The notes under the pieces are model-generated. The model saw only the letters and a program-made list of their open reading frames with translations. It ran no database searches and was not told where the DNA came from. 64,000 nt of DNA, taken from NCBI GenBank assembly GCA_964388485.1, contig CAYMAS010000006.1:57648-121647 (forward strand), in the 5' to 3' direction. Shown here in pieces: positions 15,713 to 25,181 of this stretch (its first letter is position 1; every line of letters begins with the position of its first letter). This DNA comes from JBCDKH01 sp964388485. Lineage in GTDB: Bacteria; Planctomycetota; Phycisphaerae; Tepidisphaerales; Tepidisphaeraceae. Position numbers and translations under genes: made by a program.

Positions 15713-18160
15713 ATGAGTGGCAACGCCGACACCGAGCAGCAGCTTCGCGACCGCATCCTGAAGGAGGTACATGCCGAGGGATATTCGCCGATGCGGCCCA
15801 GGCAACTGGCGATGGCCATCGCCGAAGCCCGCGGCAAGCCGGGCGAGGGCATCGCCGAGTACGGCACGTTCCGCGGCGCCCTACGCGACCTCATGGATGA
15901 CGGCGACGTCGTCCTCGGCAGCGGCGGCGCGGTCCTCGTGCCGACCAGTCGCGTCGGCGACAACGAACTTGTCGGCACGTACAAAGGCCACCAGAAGGGG
16001 TTCGGCTTCGTCATCCCGCAGGAGCAAGGCAGTCACGAAGACCTCTTCATCCCGCCGGGCGACGAACTGGGGGCGATGACGGGCGACATCGTGCGGGCCA
16101 AGATCATCCCGGCGGGCGTGCGTCAGGGCAAGCAGATGTTCGAAGGCCGGGTGCTCGACATCGTCGAGCGACGCGAGAGCCGCTTCGTCGGCAGCGTCGG
16201 CAAGCTCGAAGGCAAGTGGTTCGTCTTCCCTGACGGCAAGCGTGGTCCGGAGCCGATCGAAGTGCCCGACGCCGGCAGCCGGTACGTCGAGCCGGGGCAG
16301 AAGGTGATCGTCGAGGTCACCCGCTTCGCCGACGACCGCCGCGGGCCCGAGGGCGTCATTGCGGAGGTCCTGGGGCATCCGGGCGAGAAGGACGTCGACC
16401 TGCACAGCGCGATCGTCCAGCACGGGCTGCCCGAGAAGTTCCCGAAGGACGTGCTCGACCAGGCGGGCGAGGTGACGCGGGCGTTTGACCCCGAAGCCGA
16501 GAAAGCCGAGCGGCTCGACATGACCGGCGAGCTGATTTGCACGATCGACCCCGACGACGCCAAGGACTACGACGACGCAATCAGCCTGACGCGTGAGGAT
16601 GACGGTACATGGAAGCTCGGGGTTCACATCGCCGACGTCTCGCACTTCGTCAAGAGCGGCACGCGGCTCGATGAAGAGGCCTATCACCGCGGCAACAGCA
16701 CCTACTTCCCCGGCCACGTCATCCCGATGCTGCCGGAGGTGCTCAGCAACGGCGTCTGCTCACTCGTCGAAGGCGAGCCACGGCTGGTGAAGTCGGCCTT
16801 CATCTGGATCGACCCCAAGACCGGTCGGCCCAAGCGGACCGCCTTTGCCAACAGCGTCATCCATTCCTTCAAGCGGCTGCGCTACGAGGAGGCCCAGGAC
16901 CTCATCGACGGCAAAGAGGAGATCTACCACACCGACGGCCCGAAGAAGCGGAGCGACTACGACCCGAAGCTCATCCAGCAGTTGGAGAACATGAACACCT
17001 GCGCGAAGCTCATGCAGAAGCGTCGCCAGACCGACGGGCAGATCACGCTGAACATGCCGAGCATCGAACTGGAGCTCGACTCGCAAGGCCGGGTCGTCGG
17101 GGCGAGCGAGGAGGACGACTCGTTTACGCACACGCTCATCGAGATGTTCATGGTCGAAGCGAATGAGGCGGTCGCCCGGCTGTTCGCGGGCATGAACGTC
17201 CCGCACATCCGTCGCATCCACCCCGGGCCCGACGGCGAGGGCGAAGAGCGGCTCAAGCACTTCGCCATGAGCGCCGGCTACCGCATTCCGGACAACCTTG
17301 ACCGTCACGCTCTGCAATCGCTCATCGCCAGCGTCAAGGGCAAACCCGAGGAGTTCGCGGTGAACCTGGCCGTGCTCCGCAGCATCAGTCGGGCCGAATA
17401 TTCGCCCAAGCTCATCGGCCACTACGCTTTGGCGAGCGAGCACTACAGCCACTTCACCAGCCCGATCCGCCGGTATGCCGACCTGACGATCCACCGCCTG
17501 CTCGACCGGTACTTCGAGGTCACCAAAGCCGACTTCCGCGACGGCCCGATGCCGCCGCCGCGGGGTGACGACAAGGTCGATGTCGGCAAGGCGATGAGCG
17601 ACATGCCGAGTACCGAAGAGCTCGACGACATCGGCAGCTACATCAGCTACACCGAGCGTCGCAGCGAGTCGGCAGAGCGGGAATTGCGGAGCGTGAAGGT
17701 GCTGCAACTGCTTGCGGACAAGCACGTCGGCGACGAGTTCAAGGGCGTCGTCACCGGCATCACCAACTTCGGCCTGTTCGTGCAGCTCGAGACGTACCTC
17801 GCTGAAGGCCTCGTGCGGTATCCCGACCTGCTCGACGACTGGTGGGACGTCGACGCCAAGGCGGGCGTAATCACGGGCCAGCGGAGCAAAACGGTCATTC
17901 GCATCGGCGACTTATTGCAGACAAAGATCGCCCGCGTCGACGTGCCGAAGCGCGAGCTGGACATTGTCGTGCTCGACGTCCTGTCGCGCGGCAAGGGGGG
18001 CACCGGCAAGGTCAAGGCTGAAGAAAAAGCCGCCGCTGCGAATCAGAGCGGCGGCCTGGAGCCTCGCCAGAAGCGATCGGGTGGCGATAAGCGGGCCAGT
18101 CGCAGCAAGTCCCGCGACACCCGCGGCAAGAACCGCGGCCGGTGGGACAAAAAGAAGTGA
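15713..18160 (+). CDS. rnr: Ribonuclease R (RNB-family exoribonuclease)
   Basis: An 815-residue 3'-5' exoribonuclease able to degrade structured RNA. Order: N-terminal winged-helix segment (about 5-80), cold-shock/OB domains (85-225), the RNB catalytic domain with TIDPDDAKDYDDAIS at 277-291 carrying the metal-binding aspartates, then an S1 domain near 665-735 (GDEFKGVVTGITNFGLFVQL). The tail is very basic (SKSRDTRGKNRGRWDKKK), typical of RNase R rather than RNase II. It converges on the ribosomal protein genes with a shared hairpin between them. Confidence 0.95.
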   Translation: MSGNADTEQQLRDRILKEVHAEGYSPMRPRQLAMAIAEARGKPGEGIAEYGTFRGALRDLMDDGDVVLGSGGAVLVPTSRVGDNELVGTYKGHQKGFGFVIPQEQGSHEDLFIPPGDELGAMTGDIVRAKIIPAGVRQGKQMFEGRVLDIVERRESRFVGSVGKLEGKWFVFPDGKRGPEPIEVPDAGSRYVEPGQKVIVEVTRFADDRRGPEGVIAEVLGHPGEKDVDLHSAIVQHGLPEKFPKDVLDQAGEVTRAFDPEAEKAERLDMTGELICTIDPDDAKDYDDAISLTREDDGTWKLGVHIADVSHFVKSGTRLDEEAYHRGNSTYFPGHVIPMLPEVLSNGVCSLVEGEPRLVKSAFIWIDPKTGRPKRTAFANSVIHSFKRLRYEEAQDLIDGKEEIYHTDGPKKRSDYDPKLIQQLENMNTCAKLMQKRRQTDGQITLNMPSIELELDSQGRVVGASEEDDSFTHTLIEMFMVEANEAVARLFAGMNVPHIRRIHPGPDGEGEERLKHFAMSAGYRIPDNLDRHALQSLIASVKGKPEEFAVNLAVLRSISRAEYSPKLIGHYALASEHYSHFTSPIRRYADLTIHRLLDRYFEVTKADFRDGPMPPPRGDDKVDVGKAMSDMPSTEELDDIGSYISYTERRSESAERELRSVKVLQLLADKHVGDEFKGVVTGITNFGLFVQLETYLAEGLVRYPDLLDDWWDVDAKAGVITGQRSKTVIRIGDLLQTKIARVDVPKRELDIVVLDVLSRGKGGTGKVKAEEKAAAANQSGGLEPRQKRSGGDKRASRSKSRDTRGKNRGRWDKKK

Positions 18161-18272
18161 TGCCGCGACGAATCAACCGGTTTGAAGAACCTCAAGCCGC
18201 GGAGTAATTTGCCGCGGAGACGCATTCTGTGGAAGATTGACCATCGCGAGAGCTAGGAACCTCCGTGAACAG

Positions 18273-18300
18273 AGAACCGCGACCTTTGAGGCCGCGGTTT
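18273..18300. terminator. Hairpin between convergent rnr and rpsG
   Basis: AACCGCG, an inner ACCT...AGGC segment, then CGCGGTT. Counting the inner CCT/AGG pairs and one mismatch or wobble this makes an 11-pair stem with a 3-base loop. It lies about 33 bases past the rpsG stop and 112 bases past the rnr stop and is nearly symmetric, so it may serve both. There is no long U run, which lowers certainty. A second, weaker repeat (CCGCGG...CCGCGG) lies just upstream near 18196-18219. Confidence 0.55.
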
Positions 18301-18333
18301 GGTGGAAGTTCGTCGAGTATCCGCCGGACGTCG

Positions 18334-18810
18334 CTAGAACGCGAAGTGGGCGAACGCCTTGTTCGCCTCGGCCATACGGTGCGTCGTTTCGCGCTTGGCC
18401 ATGGCCTTGCCTTCCTTGTTGAAGGCGGCGACGAACTCGTCGCTGAGGCTCTTGGCCATCGGCCGGCCCTTTTCGCCACGGCAGGCTTCGAGCATCCAAC
18501 GGATCGCCAGCGACTGCTGACGCTTCTTGTTGACCTGCATCGGCACCTGGTAGTTGGCTCCGCCGACTCGCTTGGAGCGGACCTCGACGTACGGCTTGAC
18601 GTTGTTGATCGCCTGCTCGAACACCTCGACGGGCGGGATATCGCTAATCTTCTGCTGCACCATCTCCATAGCGTCGTAGAAGACCCCTTGCGCAACGAGC
18701 TTCTTGCCGTCGAGCATGAGACAGTTGATGAACTTGGAGACCAGGATGTTGTTGAAGCGCGGGTCCGGCTTGAGCTGGCTGGCGCTGGCGGTGAACTTCT
18801 TGTAGGCCAT
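18334..18810 (-). CDS. rpsG: 30S ribosomal protein S7
   Basis: A 158-residue primary 16S rRNA-binding protein that nucleates the small-subunit head. Landmarks: PDPRFNNILVSKFINCLMLD near the start, EVFEQAINNVKPYVEVRSKR with GGANYQVP, and SLAIRWMLEACR. Length is normal. It follows rpsL by 35 bases on the same strand. The usual next genes of the str operon, fusA and tuf, are not present; a hairpin follows instead. Confidence 0.97.
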   Translation of the reverse strand: MAYKKFTASASQLKPDPRFNNILVSKFINCLMLDGKKLVAQGVFYDAMEMVQQKISDIPPVEVFEQAINNVKPYVEVRSKRVGGANYQVPMQVNKKRQQSLAIRWMLEACRGEKGRPMAKSLSDEFVAAFNKEGKAMAKRETTHRMAEANKAFAHFAF

Positions 18811-18845
18811 TCTGTGTGTCTAAAGGTGGTTAGAGGAGGATGGGC

Positions 18846-19217
18846 CTACTTGCCCTTCTTGGTGCCGTACTTCGAACGGCCTTGCTTGCGGTCGTTAACG
18901 CCCAAGGTGTCGAGCGCGCCGCGAACGATGTGGTAACGGACGCCCGGCAAGTCGCGAACCCGGCCGCCGCGGACGAGCACAATGCTGTGCTCCTGCAGGT
19001 TGTGGCCTTCGCCGGGGATATACGCGGTCACTTCCTTGCCGTTACTCAGCCGCACGCGAGCGATCTTGCGAAGGGCCGAGTTGGGCTTCTTGGGCGTGAG
19101 CGTCTTGACCTGCACGCAGACGCCACGCTTTTGCGGCGACTGGTTGAGGTCCTTGACCTTGTTGATGGCAGCCAGCGGCTTGCGTGGCTTCTTGATGAGC
19201 TGATTGATCGTCGGCAT
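18846..19217 (-). CDS. rpsL: 30S ribosomal protein S12
   Basis: A 123-residue protein at the decoding centre. It begins MPTINQLIKKPRKP and carries the near-invariant TLTPKKPNSALRKIARVRLS and YIPGEGHNLQEHSIVLVRGG. The lysine pair in TPKKPNSA, where streptomycin-resistance changes occur in other bacteria, is the normal wild-type KK. A promoter is expected in the 224 bases before the divergent protease gene but could not be assigned. Confidence 0.98.
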   Translation of the reverse strand: MPTINQLIKKPRKPLAAINKVKDLNQSPQKRGVCVQVKTLTPKKPNSALRKIARVRLSNGKEVTAYIPGEGHNLQEHSIVLVRGGRVRDLPGVRYHIVRGALDTLGVNDRKQGRSKYGTKKGK

Positions 19218-19441
19218 CCGGCGTGTTGGGTCGGTATGGATCGAACGGGTCGATGAGGAACCCAGGCCGGAACGTTTCCGGCGGGAGCATGGGGACGGGC
19301 ACGCTAGGCAACTCCCGGGGGTGCGGCAAGGGGTTGTTCGGGTTGGCGAAACCCGTGAACTCGCACGCGGTGGGGGTTGTGTAATTCGGGCAAGAGCATA
19401 AGTTAGTGCTCGGTCACGCTGTCCCTGTTCGGGTGGTCTTT

Positions 19442-21283
19442 ATGAAACTCATCACGCTCCTCAAACTCATCGTCGCCGCCGCCGTTCTGGTTGCCGCCTT
19501 TACGTTGCCTGCCCTCGGTGCGGGTGAGGTTTCGGGCGAAATCAAGATGTCGGACGGCACCGTCGTCCGCGGCACCATCGAGCCGTTGAGCTCGCGGACC
19601 GTTGTCATCCGCACCGAAGACGGCCGAAAGCTGTACGTGCCGATCTCGAAGATCGAGACCATCGATGGCAGGACGTACGAAGAAGCACTCGCCGCCCCGC
19701 AAGCGAGTGGCGACAGCGATGCCTCCGCTGGTGACGGCAGCTCCATCCCGAGTCTGCCGGGTCACTTCGACGACGAGTACAAGCAGATCAAGGAACGGGC
19801 AGACCGGGTCAAGGATCCGGTGAAGGCCGTCGACCTTTGGGAGCGGTTCCTGAGCCGGGACAACCTCGGTTCAGCCGTCCGCGAAGCCGCGGAGTCGGAG
19901 CTGGCAATCTGGAAGGAGCGTTACCAGGGCAACGCAGAGAAGGTGCGTGGCCGGTGGGTCGGCGGTGACGAGCTCAAGACGATGAAAGAGGAGTCGCAAG
20001 AGCTGGTCCGCAAGGCCATGGAGAAGGAGTCTCGCAACCCTGTTGACGCGATGCGGCAGTACCGCAAGGCCTTGGCGGTCTACCCGAACGCGTTCATGCC
20101 GCACTACCGGCTGGCGTTCATCAAGTTCCACCAGGGTCAGGCGACGACCGGCGGCAACCGGTTGCTCAAGGAAGCCGAGATGCACGCCCGCAATGCCCTG
20201 CGGCTGCAGCCGCGATGGCCGGCTGTGCTCAGCAGCATGGGAGCCTGCCTCTACGTTCAGGAGGAGTATCAGAAGGGTCTGCAGCTGATGCTACAGGCGG
20301 CTGAGATTGCACCTGCGGACTTGGTCGTGGGCAACCTCATCTCGGCTGTCGACGGCCTGCCGGAGCGATTCAAGCAGAACAACCGCGTGATGCGGCAGAT
20401 CGCGGAGCGGGCCGAACTCTTCCGCGGTCAAGGCGGCGGCGGAAGCGGGTTGGTCTGGATCGAAGACCCTCGCTACGGCATCGATGAAGCCGATCCCGAT
20501 GCTCCTGACAGCGGCCCGCCCGGCATGCGCGGCAACGGCTCGGGCTGGTTCGTCTCAGCCGACGGGTACATCATCACCAATCGTCACGTCGCCGAGTCCG
20601 ATGACGGCTACTATTACCGCATCCGCCTGTCGACAAAGGACGAGGAGGGCAACTTCATCGAGTACCCGGCCCGCTTCGTCGCGGCGGACGACGAGTACGA
20701 CATCGCCCTGCTCAAGGTCGAGCATCCGGACGGCGAGGAGTTCCCCTACTTCCACGTCCTCGAAGAAGACGTGCCGCCGATTCAGGCGGATGTGATGACC
20801 GCCGGCTACCCGACCGTCGGGACGGGCAACTTCGTCTTCCAGACCGCCCGCGGCACCGTCAGCTCCAACGATACCAACGACGAGCTGTACGACATCTACC
20901 TCGACATGAAGACCACCCAGGGCAACTCGGGTGGACCCATCTTCGACCGCAACGGCCACGTCATCGGCATCACCACTGCGTATCGCAAGGTCTTCGACTC
21001 GATCGTCTCCCTCGCCGTCGGGCCTCGTCAGATTCGCGACTTCCTGAGCGACCTCGAGGAGAAGCCGGATCTCGAGTACGACACGGAGACTGACCGTCCC
21101 TTCGATGCCGTCTCGCTCGCCGAAGAGGTTCAGCCCAAAACCGTGCTCGTCCTGATCTTTGCCGGTGAGGCGGACGATCTGGAGGCGAGCGAGGGTAACG
21201 ACGAGTCGTCAGATGACAACGAATCTCCAAACGATGAGGACGATTCGAATGACGACGATCTCGGTGAAGGGGACGAGGAATAG
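19442..21283 (+). CDS. Exported TPR plus trypsin-like serine protease
   Basis: A 613-residue protein from the ATG at 19442 (an open frame extends 12 codons further up, but this ATG begins the signal peptide KLITLLKLIVAAAVLVAA). A short SH3-like strand segment follows (GEIKMSDGTVVRGTIEPLSS, VPISKIETI). Residues about 120-320 are helical with TPR-like repeats (RQYRKALAVYPNAF; ARNALRLQP). Residues about 365-545 form a trypsin-like protease with H382 (ITNRHVAES), D420 (DDEYDIALLKV) and S496 (TQGNSGGPIF), like the DegP/HtrA protease domain but without a recognisable PDZ. The last 40 residues are almost entirely Asp, Glu, Ser and Asn, an extreme acidic tail. Probably a periplasmic quality-control or processing protease. 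A terminator follows. Confidence 0.85.
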   Translation: MKLITLLKLIVAAAVLVAAFTLPALGAGEVSGEIKMSDGTVVRGTIEPLSSRTVVIRTEDGRKLYVPISKIETIDGRTYEEALAAPQASGDSDASAGDGSSIPSLPGHFDDEYKQIKERADRVKDPVKAVDLWERFLSRDNLGSAVREAAESELAIWKERYQGNAEKVRGRWVGGDELKTMKEESQELVRKAMEKESRNPVDAMRQYRKALAVYPNAFMPHYRLAFIKFHQGQATTGGNRLLKEAEMHARNALRLQPRWPAVLSSMGACLYVQEEYQKGLQLMLQAAEIAPADLVVGNLISAVDGLPERFKQNNRVMRQIAERAELFRGQGGGGSGLVWIEDPRYGIDEADPDAPDSGPPGMRGNGSGWFVSADGYIITNRHVAESDDGYYYRIRLSTKDEEGNFIEYPARFVAADDEYDIALLKVEHPDGEEFPYFHVLEEDVPPIQADVMTAGYPTVGTGNFVFQTARGTVSSNDTNDELYDIYLDMKTTQGNSGGPIFDRNGHVIGITTAYRKVFDSIVSLAVGPRQIRDFLSDLEEKPDLEYDTETDRPFDAVSLAEEVQPKTVLVLIFAGEADDLEASEGNDESSDDNESPNDEDDSNDDDLGEGDEE

Positions 21284-21306
21284 GACCATCTCCATCCTCT
21301 AAGACT

Positions 21307-21334
21307 GAAGCCCCGCACCACCGTGCGGGGCTTC
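21307..21334. terminator. Rho-independent terminator between convergent genes
   Basis: GAAGCCCCGCAC, a 4-base loop (CACC), GTGCGGGGCTTC: a perfect 12-base-pair stem, 24 bases after the protease stop. Symmetric, so it probably also ends the minus-strand zinc-ribbon gene at 21354. It shares the GAAGCCCCG arm with the terminator at 3263. Confidence 0.85.
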
Positions 21335-21353
21335 TGCGTTTGTTCCTCCTCGT

Positions 21354-21869
21354 TTAGCCGAGTTTCAAGCCGCACTCCGGACAGTTCGTCTCCGTCGCTC
21401 GCAGGTTATAGTCGCAGCCCGGACATGATCGCCGACGCTCGACCGAACCGGATTGCTCGGCCTCGCGACGAGCCTCTGCAACGAACCGGCGGGCCTTTTG
21501 CTCGTCAAGACTCGGGACGAGCAACGTCGTCGACGCCAGCCCCGTTGCGATGAAGACGCTGCTCGCGTGGCGGCCGTCGACGTAGGCGTAGATGCCGCGA
21601 TCAATGAGTAGATTTCGCAGCAGGTCCGCCTCGAACGGGTGCGACGTCCGCAAGATCGCCACCATCGTCTCCTGCGGCAGCGGCCGACGAACCTCTTCGG
21701 GCAGCTCGTCGTCGCCGACGTCGCTGACCGTCGTGTCCACCTCCGGCATCGGCTCGTCATCGAGCGTCTCCAGCTCTTGGTGTTGCTGTTGCCGCTTCGC
21801 CAGCAGCCGGGCGACCGCCAGCAGCAGCAGAATGAGGATGACGATGCCGGCCAGTCCATCGACGTGCAT
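21354..21869 (-). CDS. Membrane-anchored DUF2007-like protein with zinc ribbon
   Basis: A 171-residue protein. One N-terminal transmembrane helix (GIVILILLLLAVARLLAKR), an acidic linker, then a domain like DUF2007 (about 66-128: VAILRTSHPFEADLLRNLLI, then STTLLVPSLDEQKARRFV), a small fold sometimes found in signal-transducing or PII-like contexts. It ends with a zinc ribbon CPGCDYNLRAT...CPECG. Function unknown. It is divergent from sdhA. Confidence 0.7.
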   Translation of the reverse strand: MHVDGLAGIVILILLLLAVARLLAKRQQQHQELETLDDEPMPEVDTTVSDVGDDELPEEVRRPLPQETMVAILRTSHPFEADLLRNLLIDRGIYAYVDGRHASSVFIATGLASTTLLVPSLDEQKARRFVAEARREAEQSGSVERRRSCPGCDYNLRATETNCPECGLKLG

Positions 21870-21997
21870 GAGGCGACTGTCGGTCAGGCTGCCCGGGCCG
21901 TCAACGCCTTGCTTCGAACGCGAGCGCCCTGCGTCAAAAGCGACGAAAGGCTCCGCCCGCGCGTGCCGAGGGTTTCACCGCAAGCTAAAGTGTCCGC

Positions 21998-23941
21998 ATG
22001 AGCGGAACCACCGAAAAGCGTGCAGTCGTTGTCGGCGGCGGATTGGCTGGCCTGGCCTGCACCGTCAAGCTCGCCGAGCAAGGCATCAAGGTCGATCTCA
22101 TCTCGATGGTCCCCGTCAAACGCTCGCACAGCGTCTGCGCCCAGGGCGGCATCAACGCGACCAACGACATCGCCCGTCAGCAGGGTTACAGCGAGTGGCT
22201 CCACTTTGACGAAACCGTCCTCGGCGGCGACTTCCTTGCCGACCAGCCTCCGGTGCTGGAGATGGCCAACAGCGCCCCGAAGATCATCGACCTGCTCGAC
22301 CGCATGGGCGTGCCGTTCAACCGGACGGCCGAGGGCCAACGGTCGCTTCGCATGTTCGGCGGCAGCCTGTTCAAGCGGACGTTCTACAGCGGTGCGACCA
22401 CCGGTCAGCAGCTTCTCTACGCACTCGATGAGCAGACGCGTCGCTTCGAGGCCGAGGGCATGGTCGACAAGTACGAGTTCTGGGAGTTCCTCTGGCCTGT
22501 CACTGAAGAGATCGACGGCGAGCAGGTCGCGGTCGGTGCGGTCTGCCAGGACATGCGGACGATGGAGATTCGCGTCTTCAAGGGCGATGCCGTTGTCATG
22601 GCCACCGGTGGTAACGGCCTGATCTTCGGCAAGAGCACCATGAGCGTCATCTGCACCGGCGGCGCCGCCTCGCGCTGCATGCAGGCCGGGGCGAAGTACG
22701 CCAACCCCGAGATGATGCAGGTGCACCCCTCCGCCATTCCCGGCGAGGACAAGTGCCGGCTGATCTCCGAAAGTGCCCGCGGCGAGGGTGGTCGCGTCTG
22801 GGTGCCGCGGACGCCCAAGGACGACCGGCATCCCAACGACATTCCCGAGGATGAGCGGTGGTACTTCCTCGAAGAGAAGTACCCCAAGTACGGCAACCTC
22901 GTGCCGCGTGACATCGCCACCCGCGAGATCTTCCAGACCTGCCTCGACGGCTACGGCGTGGGCGGCGGCAACATGGTCTACCTCGACCTCCGCGACCAGG
23001 TCCAGAAGATCGGCCGCGACGGCGTGATGAAGAAGCTCGCCGGCATCCTGGAGATCTACGAGAAGTTCGTCGGCGTCGACCCGCTGAGCGAGCCGATGAA
23101 GATCTTCCCCGCCATCCACTACTCCATGGGCGGCCTGTGGGCCGGCTACAAGAAGGACGACAAGACCGGCGGCATGGAGCACGGCCATCCGGACAACATG
23201 ATGACCAACATCAAGGGCCTCTACGCCATGGGCGAGGCCGTCGTCCACTACCACGGCGCCAACCGCCTCGGGGCTAACTCGCTCTTGTCGTGCATCTTCG
23301 ACGGCCTATTCAGCGGCCAGTCGGTGGCGAACTTCATCAAGGAGGTCGCTCCCGGCACCGACACCATCGCTCAGTCTACCTACGACGCCGTCGCCAAGCA
23401 GGAGACGGATCGCATGAACTGGCTCATCAACAACGACGGCAATGAGAACCCGTACGAGCTCTGGCAGGAGATGGGCCTGAACATGACCAACAACTGCACG
23501 GTCGTCCGCTACAACGACCGGCTCGACACGCTCATCGGCGACATCCAGTCGTACAAGGAGCGGTTCGAGCGCGTGAAGCTCAGCGACACCGGCATGTGGA
23601 CGAACCAGAACCTCTCGTTTAGCCGGGCTGTCCGTGACATGATCGTTATGGCCGAAGGCATTGCCAAAGCCGCTCGCATGAGAGATGAGTCGCGTGGTGC
23701 TCACTACAAGCCCGACTTCCCCGAGCGCGACGATGCCAACTTCCTCAAGTCGACCGTCGCCAGCTTCGACGTCGACACGAAGACGACCAACGTCGAGTGG
23801 GGCCCGGTCGACACGTCGCTCATCCCGCCGCGTGCCCGCAACTACGGCAAGACCGATGTCAAGGCCGCCGCGAAGGAGAAGGCCAAGCCGGCGGACGAGC
23901 GGAAGGTCGAGAAGGTCAAGCCCGAAGTCGCAGGCGTGTAG
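21998..23941 (+). CDS. sdhA: Succinate dehydrogenase / fumarate reductase flavoprotein subunit
   Basis: A 647-residue flavoprotein of the SdhA/FrdA family, oxidising succinate to fumarate and passing electrons to the iron-sulfur subunit. FAD-binding GGGLAG at 13-18, the HSVCAQGGINA block at 44-54 (covalent FAD His H44), substrate/active-site blocks QVHPSAIPG, SESARGEGG, PRDIATREI and IHYSMGGLW, and YHGANRLGANSLLSCIFDG near the end of the FAD domain. The form is the longer one seen in Bacillus-type three-subunit enzymes. The C-terminal 30 residues are a Lys/Glu-rich tail. sdhB and sdhC are not adjacent; the next gene is unrelated. Confidence 0.95.
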   Translation: MSGTTEKRAVVVGGGLAGLACTVKLAEQGIKVDLISMVPVKRSHSVCAQGGINATNDIARQQGYSEWLHFDETVLGGDFLADQPPVLEMANSAPKIIDLLDRMGVPFNRTAEGQRSLRMFGGSLFKRTFYSGATTGQQLLYALDEQTRRFEAEGMVDKYEFWEFLWPVTEEIDGEQVAVGAVCQDMRTMEIRVFKGDAVVMATGGNGLIFGKSTMSVICTGGAASRCMQAGAKYANPEMMQVHPSAIPGEDKCRLISESARGEGGRVWVPRTPKDDRHPNDIPEDERWYFLEEKYPKYGNLVPRDIATREIFQTCLDGYGVGGGNMVYLDLRDQVQKIGRDGVMKKLAGILEIYEKFVGVDPLSEPMKIFPAIHYSMGGLWAGYKKDDKTGGMEHGHPDNMMTNIKGLYAMGEAVVHYHGANRLGANSLLSCIFDGLFSGQSVANFIKEVAPGTDTIAQSTYDAVAKQETDRMNWLINNDGNENPYELWQEMGLNMTNNCTVVRYNDRLDTLIGDIQSYKERFERVKLSDTGMWTNQNLSFSRAVRDMIVMAEGIAKAARMRDESRGAHYKPDFPERDDANFLKSTVASFDVDTKTTNVEWGPVDTSLIPPRARNYGKTDVKAAAKEKAKPADERKVEKVKPEVAGV

Positions 23942-24014
23942 ATCAGGAGGCTCGTCTTCGTAATGCCGCGGAAGCTTGGTTGCAGATCCTTCGTGGCCTC
24001 GCGACGATGCCTTT

Positions 24015-24797
24015 GTGCTTCGCCTCTTCATCGCTTTGAGCGTACTGCTTGGCCTGTCGGCTGCCGCTGATTCGCAGCCGCCGGCAACTAGACCTGCAGC
24101 AAGTGCAGAGTTGCCAACGGATGTCGAAGCCCTGTTCGTCGCCGTAGCTGACGCGGCTGAGGGGCAGGATCGTCAGCGGCTGGAGGCTTCGTTCAAGAAG
24201 CACGATGCTGAACTTCCAGCTCGCATCCGCCGGTTTGAGATCGAGCGTCTGCTGCTAGCAGGCCGCGGCCGAAGCCTCACTCTAAAGTTTCGTGATGATC
24301 CCGATTGGAGCGATTTCGAGTTCGAGCTGATCATGTCCCGCATTGATCTCGGGAGCACCTTTGATCACCTTCGGAAGCACGATGCGCTCGTAACGGATGA
24401 TCCGGTCTACCCGATCAGCAGCAACAAAGGGGAGTTCCAGATCGATTTCAACGTGCCCGCGGATCCAGTCGCCGTCAGCGAGTATGCTAATTTCGTGGTT
24501 CAGTCGTGGCAAGCCTACGCGGCTTCATCCCGCGCCGTCCCACTGATCGACGCCGCCCTTCGCGAAGCCGAGCCGGAGTCTGTTGACCAACTCAGGGCTG
24601 CCCTTAAAGATCGGGAAATATACGACCAGAAGCTCGACAGGGCGGAGGAGAAGCAGCAGTTTAGGTCCTACCTCATCCAAAGCCGGTTGTTGCTCGATCT
24701 GCTGATCCAAGAAGCGGCAAGAGTCGGCGCAGGCAACGAGACTCGCCTGCGGGAGTATCGGGGCGAAGTGATCGAGAACCTGAAGTCGATCGAATAG
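24015..24797 (+). CDS. Small exported protein, unknown function
   Basis: A 260-residue protein from a GTG at 24015. This start was chosen because it begins a clean signal peptide (LRLFIALSVLLGLSAAADSQ); the open frame runs 13 codons further upstream. The rest is charged and mostly helical, ending with a probable coiled coil (KLDRAEEKQQFRSYLIQSRL). No family is recognised. It follows sdhA by 73 bases on the same strand and ends 19 bases before the convergent tRNA-Ser gene. Confidence 0.6.
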   Translation: MLRLFIALSVLLGLSAAADSQPPATRPAASAELPTDVEALFVAVADAAEGQDRQRLEASFKKHDAELPARIRRFEIERLLLAGRGRSLTLKFRDDPDWSDFEFELIMSRIDLGSTFDHLRKHDALVTDDPVYPISSNKGEFQIDFNVPADPVAVSEYANFVVQSWQAYAASSRAVPLIDAALREAEPESVDQLRAALKDREIYDQKLDRAEEKQQFRSYLIQSRLLLDLLIQEAARVGAGNETRLREYRGEVIENLKSIE

Positions 24798-24815
24798 CCC
24801 AAGCGGAAAGATCAA

Positions 24816-24902
24816 CGGAAGCGGCGGGATTCGAACCCGCGAGACACCGAAGTGCCTGCCGGTTTTCAAGACCGGTACATTCAACCACTCTGCCACGCTT
24901 CC
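24816..24902 (-). tRNA. tRNA-Ser(UGA)
   Basis: Class II tRNA read on the minus strand. Acceptor stem GGAAGCG/CGCTTCC is perfect, the anticodon stem-loop is CCGGT-CTTGAAA-ACCGG with anticodon TGA, the T arm is GCGGG-TTCGAAT-CCCGC, and a long variable arm is present as expected for serine. The discriminator is G and CCA is not encoded. A decayed copy lies at 30260-30346 on the same strand, 5.4 kb away. Confidence 0.97.
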
Positions 24903-25181
24903 GGGGTGGGGCCATAACTGTAGTCGCCACCTTGTCGTTGGGCGATTCAGTGCCGTTCCCGTTTTGATTCTGCACCATCTGGATCAGACGGGTCGTCATC
25001 GGCCACCCTGGTGACAAGCTCCAACCCAGTGCCACGACATAAACTGTAGTGACAGCAGAACAGTTAGCCTCGGCACTCCACGTTATATGATGGCACCGGA
25101 CGGTGCGGTTTGATTGAGAACGCTCCAGGTCGCCGGGTAGACGATCGTCGGGCGAGTGGTGGGAGGGTCACGTCAATCGCG

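Noticed and set aside
19218..19441. Promoters for rpsL and the protease gene
   Set aside because: AT-rich patches are present (for example near 19390-19405) but no -35/-10 pair could be placed with confidence by eye.
24903..25181. Integrase or attachment-site gene next to the tRNA-Ser
   Set aside because: The 279 bases between the tRNA and the sensor gene contain no recombinase frame. Island status rests only on the tRNA copy and the hsdR relic.
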